A stretch of 64,000 nt of DNA from Gemmobacter aquatilis (GCF_900110025.1 NZ_FOCE01000012.1:41819-105818), one strand, 5' to 3'. Counted from the first letter of the stretch, positions 41,892 to 51,629 are shown. Notes: generated by a model not told the origin, from the letters alone. A program made the numbers and translations.

Positions 41892-42512
41892 ATGACCAAA
41901 CGGACCGCTGCCAAGTACAAAATCGACCGCCGCATGGGCGAAAACATCTGGGGCCGCGCCAAATCCCCGGTGAACAAGCGGGAATACGGCCCGGGCCAGC
42001 ACGGCCAGCGCCGCAAGAACAAACTGTCGGATTTCGGCACCCAGCTGCGCGCCAAGCAGAAGCTGAAAGGCTACTATGGCGACCTGACCGAAAAGCAGTT
42101 CCGCAAGATCTATAACGAAGCCGAACGCGTCAAGGGTGACACCGGCGAGATGCTGGTGGGCCTGCTGGAGCGCCGTCTGGACGCGGTGGTCTACCGCGCC
42201 AAGCTGGTGCCGACCGTGTTCGCCGCCCGCCAGTTCGTGAACCACGGCCACGTCACCGTGAACGGCCAGCGCGTGAACATCGCCTCCTACCGCGTGAAGG
42301 AAGGCGATCTGATCGAAGTGCGCCAGAAGTCGAAGCAACTGGCCATCGTGCTGGAATCGGTTGCCCTGACCGAACGCGACGTGCCGGACTATCTGGAAGT
42401 GGATCACTCCAAGATGACCGTGAAATTCGTGCGCACCCCGGGCCTCGGCGATGTGCCGTATCCGGTCGTGATGGAACCGAACCTCGTCGTCGAATACTAC
42501 GCGAAGAACTGA
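41892..42512 (+). CDS. rpsD: 30S ribosomal protein S4
   Basis: A 206-residue S4 that nucleates assembly of the 16S rRNA 5' domain. [20 protein letters not shown] is the alphaproteobacterial N-terminus, and the S4 RNA-binding domain is visible ([40 protein letters not shown]). The ATG at 41892 has AAGGAG. It is a single-gene transcription unit with its own strong promoter and a terminator, which fits high expression. Codon use is strongly biased (CGC, CTG, GAA), as expected for a ribosomal gene. Length normal. Confidence 0.99.
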   Translation: MTKRTAAKYKIDRRMGENIWGRAKSPVNKREYGPGQHGQRRKNKLSDFGTQLRAKQKLKGYYGDLTEKQFRKIYNEAERVKGDTGEMLVGLLERRLDAVVYRAKLVPTVFAARQFVNHGHVTVNGQRVNIASYRVKEGDLIEVRQKSKQLAIVLESVALTERDVPDYLEVDHSKMTVKFVRTPGLGDVPYPVVMEPNLVVEYYAKN

Positions 42513-42534
42513 TCCTTCGCGGGATGTACTTGGG

Positions 42535-42566
42535 AAGGGCTCGCTGCGGCGGGCCCTTTTCGTTTT
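42535..42566 (+). terminator. Rho-independent terminator of rpsD
   Basis: AAGGGCTCGC pairs with GCGGGCCCTT (one G-U pair) around a short loop and is followed by TTTCGTTTT. It starts about 22 bases after the stop codon. Confidence 0.85.
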
Positions 42567-42656
42567 GGAGTGGCCTTCAGCGGGAATGGCTCCCCTCTTT
42601 TCTTTCGCGTTGCGGCAGCCTATCTCGCAAATGCAGCACAGGAAAAGGAACATGCG

Positions 42657-43196
42657 ATGGCGTCCCGGAAACCCGCCCTTGAAACCCGGTTCGAGCAGGG
42701 GCTGTTTGCCTCGCGCTGGTTGATGGCCCCGATGTATCTGGGGTTGGTCGTCAGCCTTGCCATGCTGACGGTGATCTTTCTGAAAGAGCTGGCCTATTAC
42801 GCGCCCAAGACCTTTTCGATGGGGGCGGATCAGGGGATCCTGGCGATCCTGACGCTGATCGACCTGTCTCTGGCGGCGAACCTGCTGCTGATCGTGCTGT
42901 TTTCGGGTTACGAGAATTTCGTCTCGAAGCTGGATCTGGAGGACAGCCGCGACCGGCCCTCGTGGATGGGGAAGGTGGATTTCTCGGGGCTGAAGATGAA
43001 GCTGATCGCCTCGATCGTGGCGATTTCGGGCATCCATCTGCTGAAGGTCTTCATGGAGATCGGCAAGAAGGGCGCCGATGCGGCGGTGACCGAAAGCCAG
43101 ATGTTCTGGATGGTGGTTCTCCATCTGACCTTCGTCGCCTCGGGGGTGCTGCTGGCGCTGATGGACTGGCTGGCGGGGCTGACCACCAAACACTGA
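42657..43196 (+). CDS. YqhA family membrane protein
   Basis: A 179-residue inner-membrane protein of the YqhA/TIGR00645 family. Hydrophobic helices lie at residues ~22-45, 62-85, 110-135 and 145-170 (LMAPMYLGLVVSLAMLTVIF; GILAILTLIDLSLAANLLLIVLFSGYENF; MFWMVVLHLTFVASGVLLALMDW). The GYENFVSKLDL and MGKVDFSGLKMKLIASIVAISGIHLL blocks are conserved. Function unknown. The start ATG at 42657 has AAGGAA upstream. It stands between the rpsD terminator and hisC, probably its own unit. Confidence 0.88.
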   Translation: MASRKPALETRFEQGLFASRWLMAPMYLGLVVSLAMLTVIFLKELAYYAPKTFSMGADQGILAILTLIDLSLAANLLLIVLFSGYENFVSKLDLEDSRDRPSWMGKVDFSGLKMKLIASIVAISGIHLLKVFMEIGKKGADAAVTESQMFWMVVLHLTFVASGVLLALMDWLAGLTTKH

Positions 43197-43289
43197 ACGA
43201 TTTCGGGTTTCTGGCGCCGGTGGCAACATGCCACTGGCAAAGGGCGCGGCCCGCCGCTAAACCCTGCGCGGACTGCAATGGAGACAGCG

Positions 43290-44375
43290 ATGAACGACGC
43301 CATCCGCCCGCAACCCGGTATCATGGATATTGCCCTGTACGAAGGTGGCAAGGCCCATGTTTCGGGCGTGAGCAATGTGGTGAAGCTCAGCTCGAACGAA
43401 AACCCGTTCGGGCCTTCGGACAAGGCGAAAGAAGCCTTCGCCCGGTCGGTGCATCAGTTGCACCGCTATCCCAATACCGACCACGCGAGCCTGCGTCAGG
43501 CGATTGCCGAGGTGCATGGGCTGGAGGCGGGGCGCATCATCTGCGGTGTGGGGTCGGACGAGATCATCCATTTCCTGTGCCAAGCCTATGCCGGGCCGGG
43601 AGATGAGGTGCTGTATACCGAGCATGGCTTCCTGATGTATCGCATTTCGGCCATGGCGGCGGGGGCGACCCCGGTCGAGGTGGCAGAGCGTGAGCGCACG
43701 ACCGATGTGGATGCGCTGCTGGCGGCCTGCACGCCGCGCACCAAACTGGTGTTCATCGCCAACCCCAACAACCCGACCGGCACGATGATTTCGGCGGGCG
43801 AGGTGGCGCGACTGGCGCGCGGGCTGCCGCCGCAGGCGATTCTGGTGCTGGACGGCGCCTATGCGGAATATGTCGAAGGTTTCGATGCCGGGCTGTCGCT
43901 GGTCGAGGCGTCGAGCAACGTGGTGATGACGCGGACCTTTTCCAAGATCTACGGGCTGGGCGGGTTGCGCATCGGCTGGGGCTATGGGCCGAAAGCCATC
44001 ATCGACGTGCTGAACCGCATCCGCGGGCCGTTCAACCTGTCGAACACCCAGTTGGACACCGCCGAGGCGGCGGTGCGCGATCAGGATTTCGTGGCGAAAT
44101 GCCGGTCTGAAAACGCGCGGCTGCGCCATTGGCTTGCCGAGGCGCTGGCCGAACATGGCGTGCCGTCCGACACCTCGATGGCGAATTTCGTGCTGGCGCG
44201 CTTTGCCAGTGTGGAAGAGGCCGAGGCCTGCGATACATTCCTGCAATCGCAGGGGCTGCTGGTGCGGCGGGTGGCGGGCTACAAGCTGCCGCATTGCCTG
44301 CGCATCACGGTGGGCGACGAATCCTCGTGCCGGCGGGTGGCCCATGCGATCGGGCAGTTCAAGGGTGTGAAATGA
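43290..44375 (+). CDS. hisC: Histidinol-phosphate aminotransferase
   Basis: A 361-residue class I/II aminotransferase that converts imidazole acetol phosphate to histidinol phosphate; many alphaproteobacterial members also act on aromatic amino acids. [45 protein letters not shown] and [19 protein letters not shown] (PLP Lys in SKIYG) are diagnostic. The ATG at 43290 has GGAGA eight bases before it and is preferred to the ATG four codons earlier. It is coupled to tyrC by ATGA overlap, suggesting a broad role including tyrosine synthesis. A stem without T-run lies upstream at about 43220-43240. Confidence 0.94.
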   Translation: MNDAIRPQPGIMDIALYEGGKAHVSGVSNVVKLSSNENPFGPSDKAKEAFARSVHQLHRYPNTDHASLRQAIAEVHGLEAGRIICGVGSDEIIHFLCQAYAGPGDEVLYTEHGFLMYRISAMAAGATPVEVAERERTTDVDALLAACTPRTKLVFIANPNNPTGTMISAGEVARLARGLPPQAILVLDGAYAEYVEGFDAGLSLVEASSNVVMTRTFSKIYGLGGLRIGWGYGPKAIIDVLNRIRGPFNLSNTQLDTAEAAVRDQDFVAKCRSENARLRHWLAEALAEHGVPSDTSMANFVLARFASVEEAEACDTFLQSQGLLVRRVAGYKLPHCLRITVGDESSCRRVAHAIGQFKGVK

Positions 44376-45310
44376 CGGCGCCGATCTACAACCGGGTGGC
44401 GCTGATCGGGCTGGGGCTGATCGCCTCAAGCATGGCCCATGCGATGAAGACAGGCGGGCTGGCGGGCGAGATCGTGGGTTATGCCAAATCCGCCGACAGC
44501 CGCGCGGTGGCGCTGGAGATCGGGTTCATCGACCGCGCGGCGGACACGGCGGCGGCGGCGGTCGTGGGCGCCGATCTGGTGGTTTTGGCGGTGCCGGTGG
44601 GCGCGATGGGGGCGATTGCCGCAGACATCGGCCCGCATCTGTTGCCGGGGGCGACGGTGACCGATGTCGGCTCTGTCAAGCAGGCGGTGATCGACGCGGT
44701 GGCGCCGCATATCCCGGAAGGGGTGCATTTCGTGGCGGGCCACCCGATTGCGGGCACCGAACATTCCGGCCCGCGATCCGGTTTTGCCTCGCTGTTCAAG
44801 AACCGCTGGTGGCTGCTGACCCCGGCGGAAGGCACCGATCCGGCGGCGACGGCGCGGCTGCGCCACCTGTGCGAATCAATGGGCGCCAAGGTGGACGAGA
44901 TGGAGGCGGCGCATCATGATCTGGTGCTGGCCGTCACCTCGCACACGCCGCACCTGATTGCCTATACCATGGTCGGCGTGGCCGATGACCTGCGCCGGGT
45001 GACCGATAGCGAGGTGATCCAGTATTCGGCGGCGGGTTTCCGCGACTTTACGCGGATTGCCGCCAGTGACCCGACCATGTGGCGCGATGTGTTCTTGACG
45101 AACAAGGATGCGACATTGGAAATACTCGGGCGGTTCACCGAGGAACTGTTCGCGCTGCAACGTGCAATCCGGCTTGGCGATGGCGATCATCTTCATGCCT
45201 ATTTCACGCGGACGCGGGCGATCCGTCGGGGGATCATCGAAGCCGGGCAAGATACGGCAGCACCGGATTTCGGGCGCGCACAGCCGCCCGCAAAGGGGAA
45301 TGCAGGATGA
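44372..45310 (+). CDS. Prephenate/arogenate dehydrogenase
   Basis: A 312-residue TyrA-family dehydrogenase: [17 protein letters not shown] is the NAD(P) fold, [14 protein letters not shown] and [15 protein letters not shown] hold the catalytic His/substrate region, and the C-terminal helical part contains [13 protein letters not shown] and [15 protein letters not shown]. It oxidatively decarboxylates prephenate or arogenate in tyrosine synthesis. Linked to hisC by ATGA and to the extensin-like gene by ATGA. No ACT or chorismate mutase domain is fused. Cofactor preference is not predictable. Confidence 0.93.
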   Translation: MTAPIYNRVALIGLGLIASSMAHAMKTGGLAGEIVGYAKSADSRAVALEIGFIDRAADTAAAAVVGADLVVLAVPVGAMGAIAADIGPHLLPGATVTDVGSVKQAVIDAVAPHIPEGVHFVAGHPIAGTEHSGPRSGFASLFKNRWWLLTPAEGTDPAATARLRHLCESMGAKVDEMEAAHHDLVLAVTSHTPHLIAYTMVGVADDLRRVTDSEVIQYSAAGFRDFTRIAASDPTMWRDVFLTNKDATLEILGRFTEELFALQRAIRLGDGDHLHAYFTRTRAIRRGIIEAGQDTAAPDFGRAQPPAKGNAG

Positions 45311-46257
45311 AGGCAGCAGTTGCGCTGACACTCGGGCTGGCATGGATCGCTGGCGGGGCAGGGGCCGAAGGGCTGGGCACCTCGCCGCTGCCGAAACCCC
45401 GCCCGCAGGTCGAAGCGCAACTGGTGCCCGAAGCACATCTGGTGGCCACCGTCTCGACGGCGAACCAGACGGGAGCGAACCAGATGGGGGGTACGCCGAT
45501 CCTGCGGCCCCGCGCCCGGCCTGAAGGGCTGGTGGTGGCGCTGGCCGCACCGCAGATCGACGCCGACAGCATCGTCGATCTGGCCGCCGTCGCCGCGCCT
45601 GCGGTGAAGATGCCCGCGCCGCGCCCCGGCAATCTGGCGGTGGGCGGCAGCACCATCGCCCCCGACACACCGAAGAAAAAGGGATGGAGCCTGTTCAAGG
45701 CCGCCGCCGTGCGCAATCCGCAAAGCAAGGAAAGCCTGCTGCCGAAAAAGGGCTCGGTCTGTGGTGATCCGTCGATCCGCGGCAAGCAACTGGCGCCGGT
45801 GGTCAGCAAGGTCAAGGGTTGCGGCATTGACGATCCGGTGGAAGTGACCGAGATCGCGGGCGTGAAGCTGAGCCAGCCTGCCACGATCACCTGCGAAACG
45901 GCGCAGGCCACCAAACAGTGGATCGAGACCGGTGTGAAATCCGCCTTCGCCAAGGATCCGGTGAAGGTGTTGCAGATCGCGGGCAGCTATGTCTGCCGCC
46001 CGCGCAACGGCATTCGCGGCAACAAGGTCAGCGAACATGGGCGCGGCCGGGCGCTGGACATTTCGGGCTTCACGCTGGCCAGCGGCAAAAGCCTGTCGGT
46101 GCAGGGCGATTACCGGAAATACAAACCGATCAAGGCCTCGCACAAGGCGGCCTGCGGCATCTTCGGCACGACGCTGGGCCCGGGGTCCGACGGGCATCAC
46201 GAGGATCACCTGCATTTCGACATCGTAAGCTATCGCAACGGCACCTACTGCCGCTGA
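45307..46257 (+). CDS. Extensin-like C-terminal domain protein
   Basis: A 316-residue protein with a signal peptide (AAVALTLGLAWIAGGAGAE). The first half is low-complexity, Pro/Ala-rich. The C-terminal half (from about residue 155) is the extensin-like domain: KVKGCGIDDPVEV, CETAQATKQWIE, SYVCRPRNG, SEHGRGRALDISGFTL and HHEDHLHFDI, which resembles zinc-peptidase or peptidoglycan-amidase-like folds with conserved His and Asp. Probable periplasmic or envelope role. Start overlaps the tyrC stop. A terminator follows. Catalysis not proven. Confidence 0.88.
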   Translation: MKAAVALTLGLAWIAGGAGAEGLGTSPLPKPRPQVEAQLVPEAHLVATVSTANQTGANQMGGTPILRPRARPEGLVVALAAPQIDADSIVDLAAVAAPAVKMPAPRPGNLAVGGSTIAPDTPKKKGWSLFKAAAVRNPQSKESLLPKKGSVCGDPSIRGKQLAPVVSKVKGCGIDDPVEVTEIAGVKLSQPATITCETAQATKQWIETGVKSAFAKDPVKVLQIAGSYVCRPRNGIRGNKVSEHGRGRALDISGFTLASGKSLSVQGDYRKYKPIKASHKAACGIFGTTLGPGSDGHHEDHLHFDIVSYRNGTYCR

Positions 46258-46261
46258 ACCG

Positions 46262-46294
46262 AAGGCCGGGCCAAGTGTCCGGCCTTTTGCTTTT
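46262..46294 (+). terminator. Rho-independent terminator after the extensin-like gene
   Basis: AAGGCCGG pairs with CCGGCCTT around a nine-base loop, followed by TTGCTTTT. It closes the hisC-tyrC-extensin operon and separates it from the convergent OmpA-type gene. Confidence 0.85.
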
Positions 46295-46310
46295 GACGCC
46301 CGGGTTTTGC

Positions 46311-47891
46311 TTACCGTTCCGTCAGTTTCAGCTCGATCCGCCGGTTCTGCGCCCGCGCCTCGGCGCTGGTGCCCTGCGCCACGGGTTGCCATTCGCCAAA
46401 GCCGGTGGCGGCCAGCCGGTTGGGCGGAAAGCCCAGCTCGTCCTGCATGAAGCGCACCACCGACAGCGCGCGGGCCTGGCTCAGTTCCCAATTGTCGCGG
46501 AAGGCCCCGGTGCCCGACAGCGGCGTGTCGTCGGTATGGCCATCGACGCGGATGATCCAGTCGATGCCGGGCGGAATGTCACCCGCAATGTCGTTCAGCG
46601 TGGCGACGACGCCGGCGATCTGGCTGCGGCCCTCGGGCGCCAGATCGGCGGCACCGGGGGTGAACAGCACCTCGGACGAGAACACGAACCGGTCGCCCAC
46701 GATGCGCACGCCGTCGCGCCCGGCCAGCACCTGCCGCAACTGCCCGAAGAATTCGGACCGGAACCGCTCCAGATTCAGCTTCTCGGCCTCCAGCCGCTTG
46801 CGTTCGGCCTCTTCCAGTTCGGCCCGGCGGCGCTGTTCCGAGGCGACCTGCGCGAGCGCGGAATTGAGCTGTCCGCCAAGGTTTTCGATCTGAACATTCG
46901 CTTCTGCATCCTTGGCGGCGGCGGCATCCAGCAGCGCCTGCAGGCTGCCCAACTGGCCGCGCAGCGCAGCGATCTGTTCATTGAGCAGGGCGACGCGGCG
47001 CGCGGCCTCGGTGGATTGGGCGTCCTGTTCGGCCAGCAGCGCCTTGGCGGTGGTCAGCAGATCGCCGTTCGCCTCTTTGCCCTGCGCGGCGGCGATCAGG
47101 GTCAGGGTTTCTTCGGCCCGCTTGCGCTGTTCTTCCAGCGCAAGCGTCATCGCCGTCAGTTCCGTGTCCGAGGCTTGCAGCTTGGCGCGCAATTCCGCCA
47201 GGGCGGCGGCATCGACCAGTTGCGCCGCTTCGGCTTCGGACAGTTTCACCGATTGCGCGGCGCTGTCGGCGCGCAGCTTGTTGGCCAGTGCCGCCATGGC
47301 ATCGGCCTTGGCGGCGGCAAGGCGGGCGGCTTCGGTCTGCGCATCCACCTCTTGCCGGGCCTTGGCGAGCGCGAGGTTCAGCGCCTCCTGTTCGGTGATC
47401 AGCCGCGCCTGCGCCGCCTTCAGATCCTCGACCGAGGCGGAGAGGGTGGTGACCTGCCCGCGCGCGGCATCACGTTCGGCCAGCAGGCTGGCCACCTGCG
47501 CCTCGAAGCTGACGATGCGGGATTGTGCGGCGGACAGCGCGCCCTCGGTCGTGGCGATCTGGCTGTTCAGTGTGGCGATCAGGCTGGCCTGTTCGGCGCC
47601 CTTCGCCTCGGCGGCAGCCAGCGTGGTACGCAGCCCGCCCAGTTCGGTTTGCAGATCGGTGACCTTGGCGCGTTCCAGCCCCAGCGCATCGGCAAGGCTG
47701 GCGACCTGTGCGGTCAGCGCATCCAGCTCGTTCCCCTGCGAGGTGATGGTCTGGCGCAGCACCGATTGCATGACGGTGAAGATGGTCAGCACGAACATCA
47801 GCACCATCAGCAGCGTGGTGACCGCATCCACGAAGCCCGGCCAGATCATGCCATCGCCGGAACGAGAGGAGCCGCGACGTGACAGGCCCAT
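46311..47891 (-). CDS. OmpA-type peptidoglycan-binding protein with N-terminal TM and long coiled coil (MotB-like)
   Basis: A 526-residue protein. An N-terminal transmembrane segment (DAVTTLLMVLMFVLTIFTVMQ, residues ~22-42) is followed by a long heptad-rich coiled coil (~50-390) and a C-terminal OmpA domain (VDGHTDDTPLSG, LSQARALSVVRFM, NRRIELKL). Its gene is one base after a MotA/ExbB-like gene. The pair resembles a MotA/MotB-type or TolQ/TolR-type ion-driven machine with an unusually long periplasmic linker. No flagellar context exists, so a role in envelope stability or division is inferred. Confidence 0.88.
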   Translation of the reverse strand: MGLSRRGSSRSGDGMIWPGFVDAVTTLLMVLMFVLTIFTVMQSVLRQTITSQGNELDALTAQVASLADALGLERAKVTDLQTELGGLRTTLAAAEAKGAEQASLIATLNSQIATTEGALSAAQSRIVSFEAQVASLLAERDAARGQVTTLSASVEDLKAAQARLITEQEALNLALAKARQEVDAQTEAARLAAAKADAMAALANKLRADSAAQSVKLSEAEAAQLVDAAALAELRAKLQASDTELTAMTLALEEQRKRAEETLTLIAAAQGKEANGDLLTTAKALLAEQDAQSTEAARRVALLNEQIAALRGQLGSLQALLDAAAAKDAEANVQIENLGGQLNSALAQVASEQRRRAELEEAERKRLEAEKLNLERFRSEFFGQLRQVLAGRDGVRIVGDRFVFSSEVLFTPGAADLAPEGRSQIAGVVATLNDIAGDIPPGIDWIIRVDGHTDDTPLSGTGAFRDNWELSQARALSVVRFMQDELGFPPNRLAATGFGEWQPVAQGTSAEARAQNRRIELKLTER

Positions 47892-47892
47892 G

Positions 47893-49059
47893 TTACCCCC
47901 TTGCCCGCGAAGCCTGGCGGATCGCCTGTGTCAGCGCCCCCAGATCGGTGCGCAGATCGGCGATGCTTTCCTGCCGCCCGGCCGAGATTTCTTCAAGGAT
48001 GCGCAGCAGTTGCACGTCGATCGACCGCAGCCGCATCCGGCTTTCGGCGTCGATATGCGGCCCGCCCGCGTCGCCGGTCAACGCGGCCAGCAGGCGGTCC
48101 TGCCCCTCGGCGATACGGGCCAGCAGGGCGGCTTGCGCATTGTCCTGCTGGGCCAGCCGCTTGGTCAGCCGCCCGATGGCCTGCCCCAGTTCCGACAGCC
48201 GTTCATCCTGCACCGCGCGGGTGGCATCGGCCTCGACAAAGGCCATGCCCAGATTGTCGATCTGGCTGCCCAGCGTATCCAGCACCTGCGCCAGCGCGCC
48301 CATGTCGCCGCCTTCGCCCTCGCCGCCCGCAAGGCCGATGCGGGTGATCGAGGAAATCCACTCCTCAAGCTCGCGGTAAAAGCGGTTCTGACCATGGCCC
48401 ACGAACAGTTCCAGAAGCCCCACCACCAGCGACCCGGCAAGGCCCAGCAGCGACGAGGAAAATGCCGTGCCCATGCCGCCCAGTTGCGATTCCAGCCCGC
48501 TCATCAGCTTGCCGAACACATCCAGCCCGCTTTCACCTTCTTGCGGGGCGAGCGAGCGGATGGTTTCGACAATCGCCGGAACGGTGGTGGCAAGGCCGTA
48601 GAAGGTGCCCAGCAGCCCGAGGAAGATCAGCAGATTGGCCAGATAGCGGGTGATGTCGCGCGCCTCGTCGATGCGGGTGGCGACGGAATCGAGGATCGAC
48701 CGGCTGGAGCTGGACGACAGGTGCAGCCGCGCGCTGCGCGGGCCCAGCAGCGCGGCCAGCGGCGCCATGATGCGGGGGGCGGCCACGGCCTCTGATCCCG
48801 GCTTGTCCTGCACGAAGGCATCCAGCCAAGTGACGGATTGCACCAACTGCCAGACCTGCCAGAAACAGGTGATGACCCCCAGCGCAAAGACCCCGATGAT
48901 CGTGCCATTCAGCAGCGGGTTGGTGGCGATGATCCCCACCAGCATGGTCAGGGCGACCCATGCCCCGGCGCTGACCAGCCCCAGCACGATCAGCATGAAC
49001 ACCACTTGCCGGATCGGCTGGGCAAAGACCGGGGCGGCGCTTGTCTGGGATCGTGTCAT
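47893..49059 (-). CDS. MotA/TolQ/ExbB-type proton channel protein
   Basis: A 388-residue membrane protein with four hydrophobic segments (VVFMLIVLGLVSAGAWVALTMLV; GTIIGVFALGVITCFWQVWQLV; NLLIFLGLLGTFYGLATTVPAI; SLLGLAGSLVVGLLELFV). The LLGTFYGLATTVPAIV and SSSLLGLAGSLVVG blocks match MotA/ExbB channel helices. The C-terminal ~150 residues are a cytoplasmic helical extension. The start is the ATG giving MTRSQT. Directly upstream of the OmpA coiled-coil gene, so the two likely form a complex. Confidence 0.85.
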   Translation of the reverse strand: MTRSQTSAAPVFAQPIRQVVFMLIVLGLVSAGAWVALTMLVGIIATNPLLNGTIIGVFALGVITCFWQVWQLVQSVTWLDAFVQDKPGSEAVAAPRIMAPLAALLGPRSARLHLSSSSSRSILDSVATRIDEARDITRYLANLLIFLGLLGTFYGLATTVPAIVETIRSLAPQEGESGLDVFGKLMSGLESQLGGMGTAFSSSLLGLAGSLVVGLLELFVGHGQNRFYRELEEWISSITRIGLAGGEGEGGDMGALAQVLDTLGSQIDNLGMAFVEADATRAVQDERLSELGQAIGRLTKRLAQQDNAQAALLARIAEGQDRLLAALTGDAGGPHIDAESRMRLRSIDVQLLRILEEISAGRQESIADLRTDLGALTQAIRQASRARG

Positions 49060-49143
49060 CGCTGTGGTCCTGTTCCCGCGTGCCGACTGCTCTTTTGTTG
49101 TGAACAGGATAGGGGCAGGCGCGGGCAGTGCCAAGCGCGAAGC

Positions 49144-49683
49144 TTAGCTGCCTATTTCACGAATGCGACCGATCTCGCGCACGCGGTCGGCCAGCCATTC
49201 CAGTTCGGCATCGGCAATGCCCAGTTCGGCCAGATGGGCGGCGGTGTTCCACAGGTAATCGCGGTTCGGTCCGCGCCCGCCCACCGCCTGCGCGATGATC
49301 TGCGCCTGTTCCTCCAGCGCAAGGCCACCGCAATATTGCACATGCGCCGGGTCGATCACATAGGCCAGACAGTCGATCGGCGCGCCCTCTGCCGTGACGG
49401 GCAGCGTAACCTCCAGATAGGCCGAAGAAATCAGTTCGCGGTCCCGCAGATCGGCCAGCGTCTGCGCCTCGGCGCCCGGGGCCACGCGGAAGGCCACGCC
49501 GTCGCAGATCGCCCCCGCCGCGCGGTCCAGCGCCAGAACGAGGCCGGGTTCAGCCTCGGTGCCGCGATGGTGGATCGACCGCATGCAGAAGCTGCGATGC
49601 CAGCCTGCGGCCCGGGCGATGCGGCGTTCGGCCACGGGAAAGCCGGGATGCCAGATCAAAGAGCCGTAACCGAATACCCACAT
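49144..49683 (-). CDS. Gamma-glutamylcyclotransferase (ChaC-like)
   Basis: A 179-residue GGCT-fold protein. WVFGYGSLIWHPGFPV is the ChaC-type N-terminal block, GTEAEPGLVLALDRAAGAICDGVAFRV and GGRGPNRDYLWNTAAHLAELGI match the rest. ChaC enzymes release 5-oxoproline and Cys-Gly from glutathione. The ATG at 49683 gives the canonical start. It is divergent from the DUF2125 gene and downstream of the MotA/ExbB gene. Activity on glutathione is inferred; glutathione synthesis is encoded at the start of the window. Confidence 0.9.
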   Translation of the reverse strand: MWVFGYGSLIWHPGFPVAERRIARAAGWHRSFCMRSIHHRGTEAEPGLVLALDRAAGAICDGVAFRVAPGAEAQTLADLRDRELISSAYLEVTLPVTAEGAPIDCLAYVIDPAHVQYCGGLALEEQAQIIAQAVGGRGPNRDYLWNTAAHLAELGIADAELEWLADRVREIGRIREIGS

Positions 49684-49744
49684 GCGCTGGTTCTCCCTTC
49701 GCCGCAGATGTAAACTGGGGCGCAAACAAGGGAAAGAGGCAGGT

Positions 49745-50725
49745 ATGCGGGCGCTGTTCTGGGGGATCGTGGTTCTGGCCGCGATCTATGGCGGGTACTG
49801 GTTCGTCGGCGCGCGGGCTGCCGAACGCGGGGCCGAAGCGGCGCTGGTGCGGCTGGCGGGCGAGGGGATTGCGGTCAAGCATGACGGATTGGGCGTTGCG
49901 GGCTTTCCCAGTCGGTTCGACCTGACGCTGACCGCGCCGCAAGTGTCGATCCCGGCGCGGGGCATCGGCTGGGCGGCACCTTTCGCGCAGATCTTCAGCC
50001 TGTCCTACAAGCCCTGGCACCTGATCGCCGCCCTGCCGGAAGACCAGAAGCTGACGCTGCCGGGGCAGGCGCTGACGCTGGCCTCTACCCGGATGATGGG
50101 GTCTTTGCGGCTGACCCCCAGCCCCGATCTGCCGCTGGCAGAGGCCGATGCGGTGGCCGAAGGCGTCAGCCTGCGGTCGGATCAAGGCTGGGCGCTTGGC
50201 TTCGCCTCGGCCAATCTGCGGCTGGCGCGGGGCGAGGGCGACAATTACGAGGTGGCGCTACGGGTGCTGGATCTGGTGCCGGATCAGGCGCTGGTGGCCG
50301 GGCTGGCGGGCAGCGGCCTGCCTGCGACGGTGGCGCGGCTGGATGCGCTGGCAGATGTGGCGCTGGACGGGCCGCTGGCGCTGCGCGATGCGGTGCCGCC
50401 TGCGATCAGCGCGGTCACGCTGCGCGAGGCGAATATCGTCTGGGGGCCTCTGACGCTGCGCGCCACCGGGCGGCTGGTCGCCGATGCGCAGGGCCGGGGC
50501 GAGGGGCAGATTGATCTGCGGGTGGAAGGCTGGCGCGCCGGGTTCGAGGCGGCGGTGGCGCTGCGGCTGATCCCTGACCGTTTCGTGCAGGCCGTTGAAA
50601 GCGTGCTGGTGCAGATGGAAACCCAGTCGGGCGCGCCGGGCGTGCTGACCCTGCCGCTGGTGATGCGCAACGGGCGGATGATGCTGGGCCCGGTGCCGCT
50701 GGGGGCTGCACCCCTGCTGCGCTAG
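49745..50725 (+). CDS. DUF2125 domain-containing protein
   Basis: A 326-residue protein with an N-terminal membrane anchor (LFWGIVVLAAIYGGYWFVGARA). The body matches DUF2125: VAGFPSRFDLTLTAP, WAAPFAQIFSLSYKPWHLIAALP and MMGSLRLTPSPDLPL. DUF2125 proteins are conserved in Rhodobacterales and related alphaproteobacteria, membrane-attached and periplasmic; no function is known. The start ATG at 49745 has AAAGAGGCAGG upstream. Its stop overlaps the convergent racemase gene by four bases. Confidence 0.85.
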   Translation: MRALFWGIVVLAAIYGGYWFVGARAAERGAEAALVRLAGEGIAVKHDGLGVAGFPSRFDLTLTAPQVSIPARGIGWAAPFAQIFSLSYKPWHLIAALPEDQKLTLPGQALTLASTRMMGSLRLTPSPDLPLAEADAVAEGVSLRSDQGWALGFASANLRLARGEGDNYEVALRVLDLVPDQALVAGLAGSGLPATVARLDALADVALDGPLALRDAVPPAISAVTLREANIVWGPLTLRATGRLVADAQGRGEGQIDLRVEGWRAGFEAAVALRLIPDRFVQAVESVLVQMETQSGAPGVLTLPLVMRNGRMMLGPVPLGAAPLLR

Positions 50726-51378
50726 GCCGTAGGGCGGAAACGGATCATCGCTTCGGCCAGACAGGCGGCGGCGGTGACACCATCCACCAGCGGCACGTCA
50801 GTCATCGCATGCAGTTGTGCCAGCAAGGGCGCCATGCCCGCGCAGCCCAGCACGATGCTGTCGGCCCCGTCCTCTGCCGCAGCGCGGCGGATCACCGAGG
50901 CCAGCCGGGCCAGTGTTTCGGGCGCGGCGGCCTCCACCTCCAGCACCGGAATGTCGCTGGGATGCACGGCGCGGCATTGCGCGCCAAAGCCGCCGCTGGC
51001 GATGTTGCCCGCGATCACCGGCACCGAAACCGCCAGCGTGGTGACCACCGAAAAGCTTTGGCCCATCAGTTGCGCCATGTGATAGGCCGCCTGACCGATG
51101 CCCAGCACCGGGCAATGCGCGGCGTGGCGCAGCTCGGCCAGCCCGGTATCGTCGAAACAGCCGATGATGATCGCATCCACCCCTGCGGTGCGGGCGGCAG
51201 GCAGCAGGGCCAGCAGTCCCGGCACCGCCGCCACGCCATCCTCGGGGCCCTGAATCGCCGGGGGCCCTGCGGTATTCGTCCAGCCCAGAACCTCGGCCCC
51301 GGTGACGTGGCGGGCCGCTGCGACCATGGCATCCGTCATCGCGGCGGTGGAATTGGGATTGATATACAGCAGTTTCAC
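50722..51378 (-). CDS. Asp/Glu/hydantoin racemase family protein
   Basis: A 218-residue protein of the hydantoin/aspartate racemase family. LLYINPNSTAAMTDAMV is the family N-terminus, and the two catalytic Cys occur in IIIGCFDD and VLGCAGM. Members include hydantoin and allantoin racemases (HyuE, HpxA) and maleate isomerases. Start codon is GTG at 51378 with GAGG upstream. The gene is about 20 kb away from the purine locus, so an allantoin role is only possible, not shown. Upstream 51379-51629 holds no supported gene. Confidence 0.85.
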   Translation of the reverse strand: MKLLYINPNSTAAMTDAMVAAARHVTGAEVLGWTNTAGPPAIQGPEDGVAAVPGLLALLPAARTAGVDAIIIGCFDDTGLAELRHAAHCPVLGIGQAAYHMAQLMGQSFSVVTTLAVSVPVIAGNIASGGFGAQCRAVHPSDIPVLEVEAAAPETLARLASVIRRAAAEDGADSIVLGCAGMAPLLAQLHAMTDVPLVDGVTAAACLAEAMIRFRPTA

Positions 51379-51629
51379 CGGCGCCCCTCGCCGTGCCCCG
51401 CCGCATCAAAGGCGCGTGCGGCCCCGCCACCGGGTGTTTGGTCTTTTTGCATGTGCTTCCCCCGTCCTGTCGGGCAAGGGTGTTCTTGCGGCGGCGGGAG
51501 GCGACTGAAATCCGCCTGCGCCATATCGGGAATCTGCGAATGTCCAAAAAATGACCACCGCACCGGGGCCGCGCCGCAGCCTTTGGCAGACCTGGCACCC
51601 GGCGGATCGGCGCGCGGGCGTGATGCCGC

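Noticed and set aside
46912..48795. 627-codon plus-strand frame over the OmpA/MotA pair
   Set aside because: Ser/Ala-rich antisense shadow of the coiled-coil and channel genes.
51375..51563. 62-codon minus frame upstream of the racemase gene
   Set aside because: It ends in a GTGA overlap with the racemase start, but has no recognisable sequence or good start; regarded as leader DNA.
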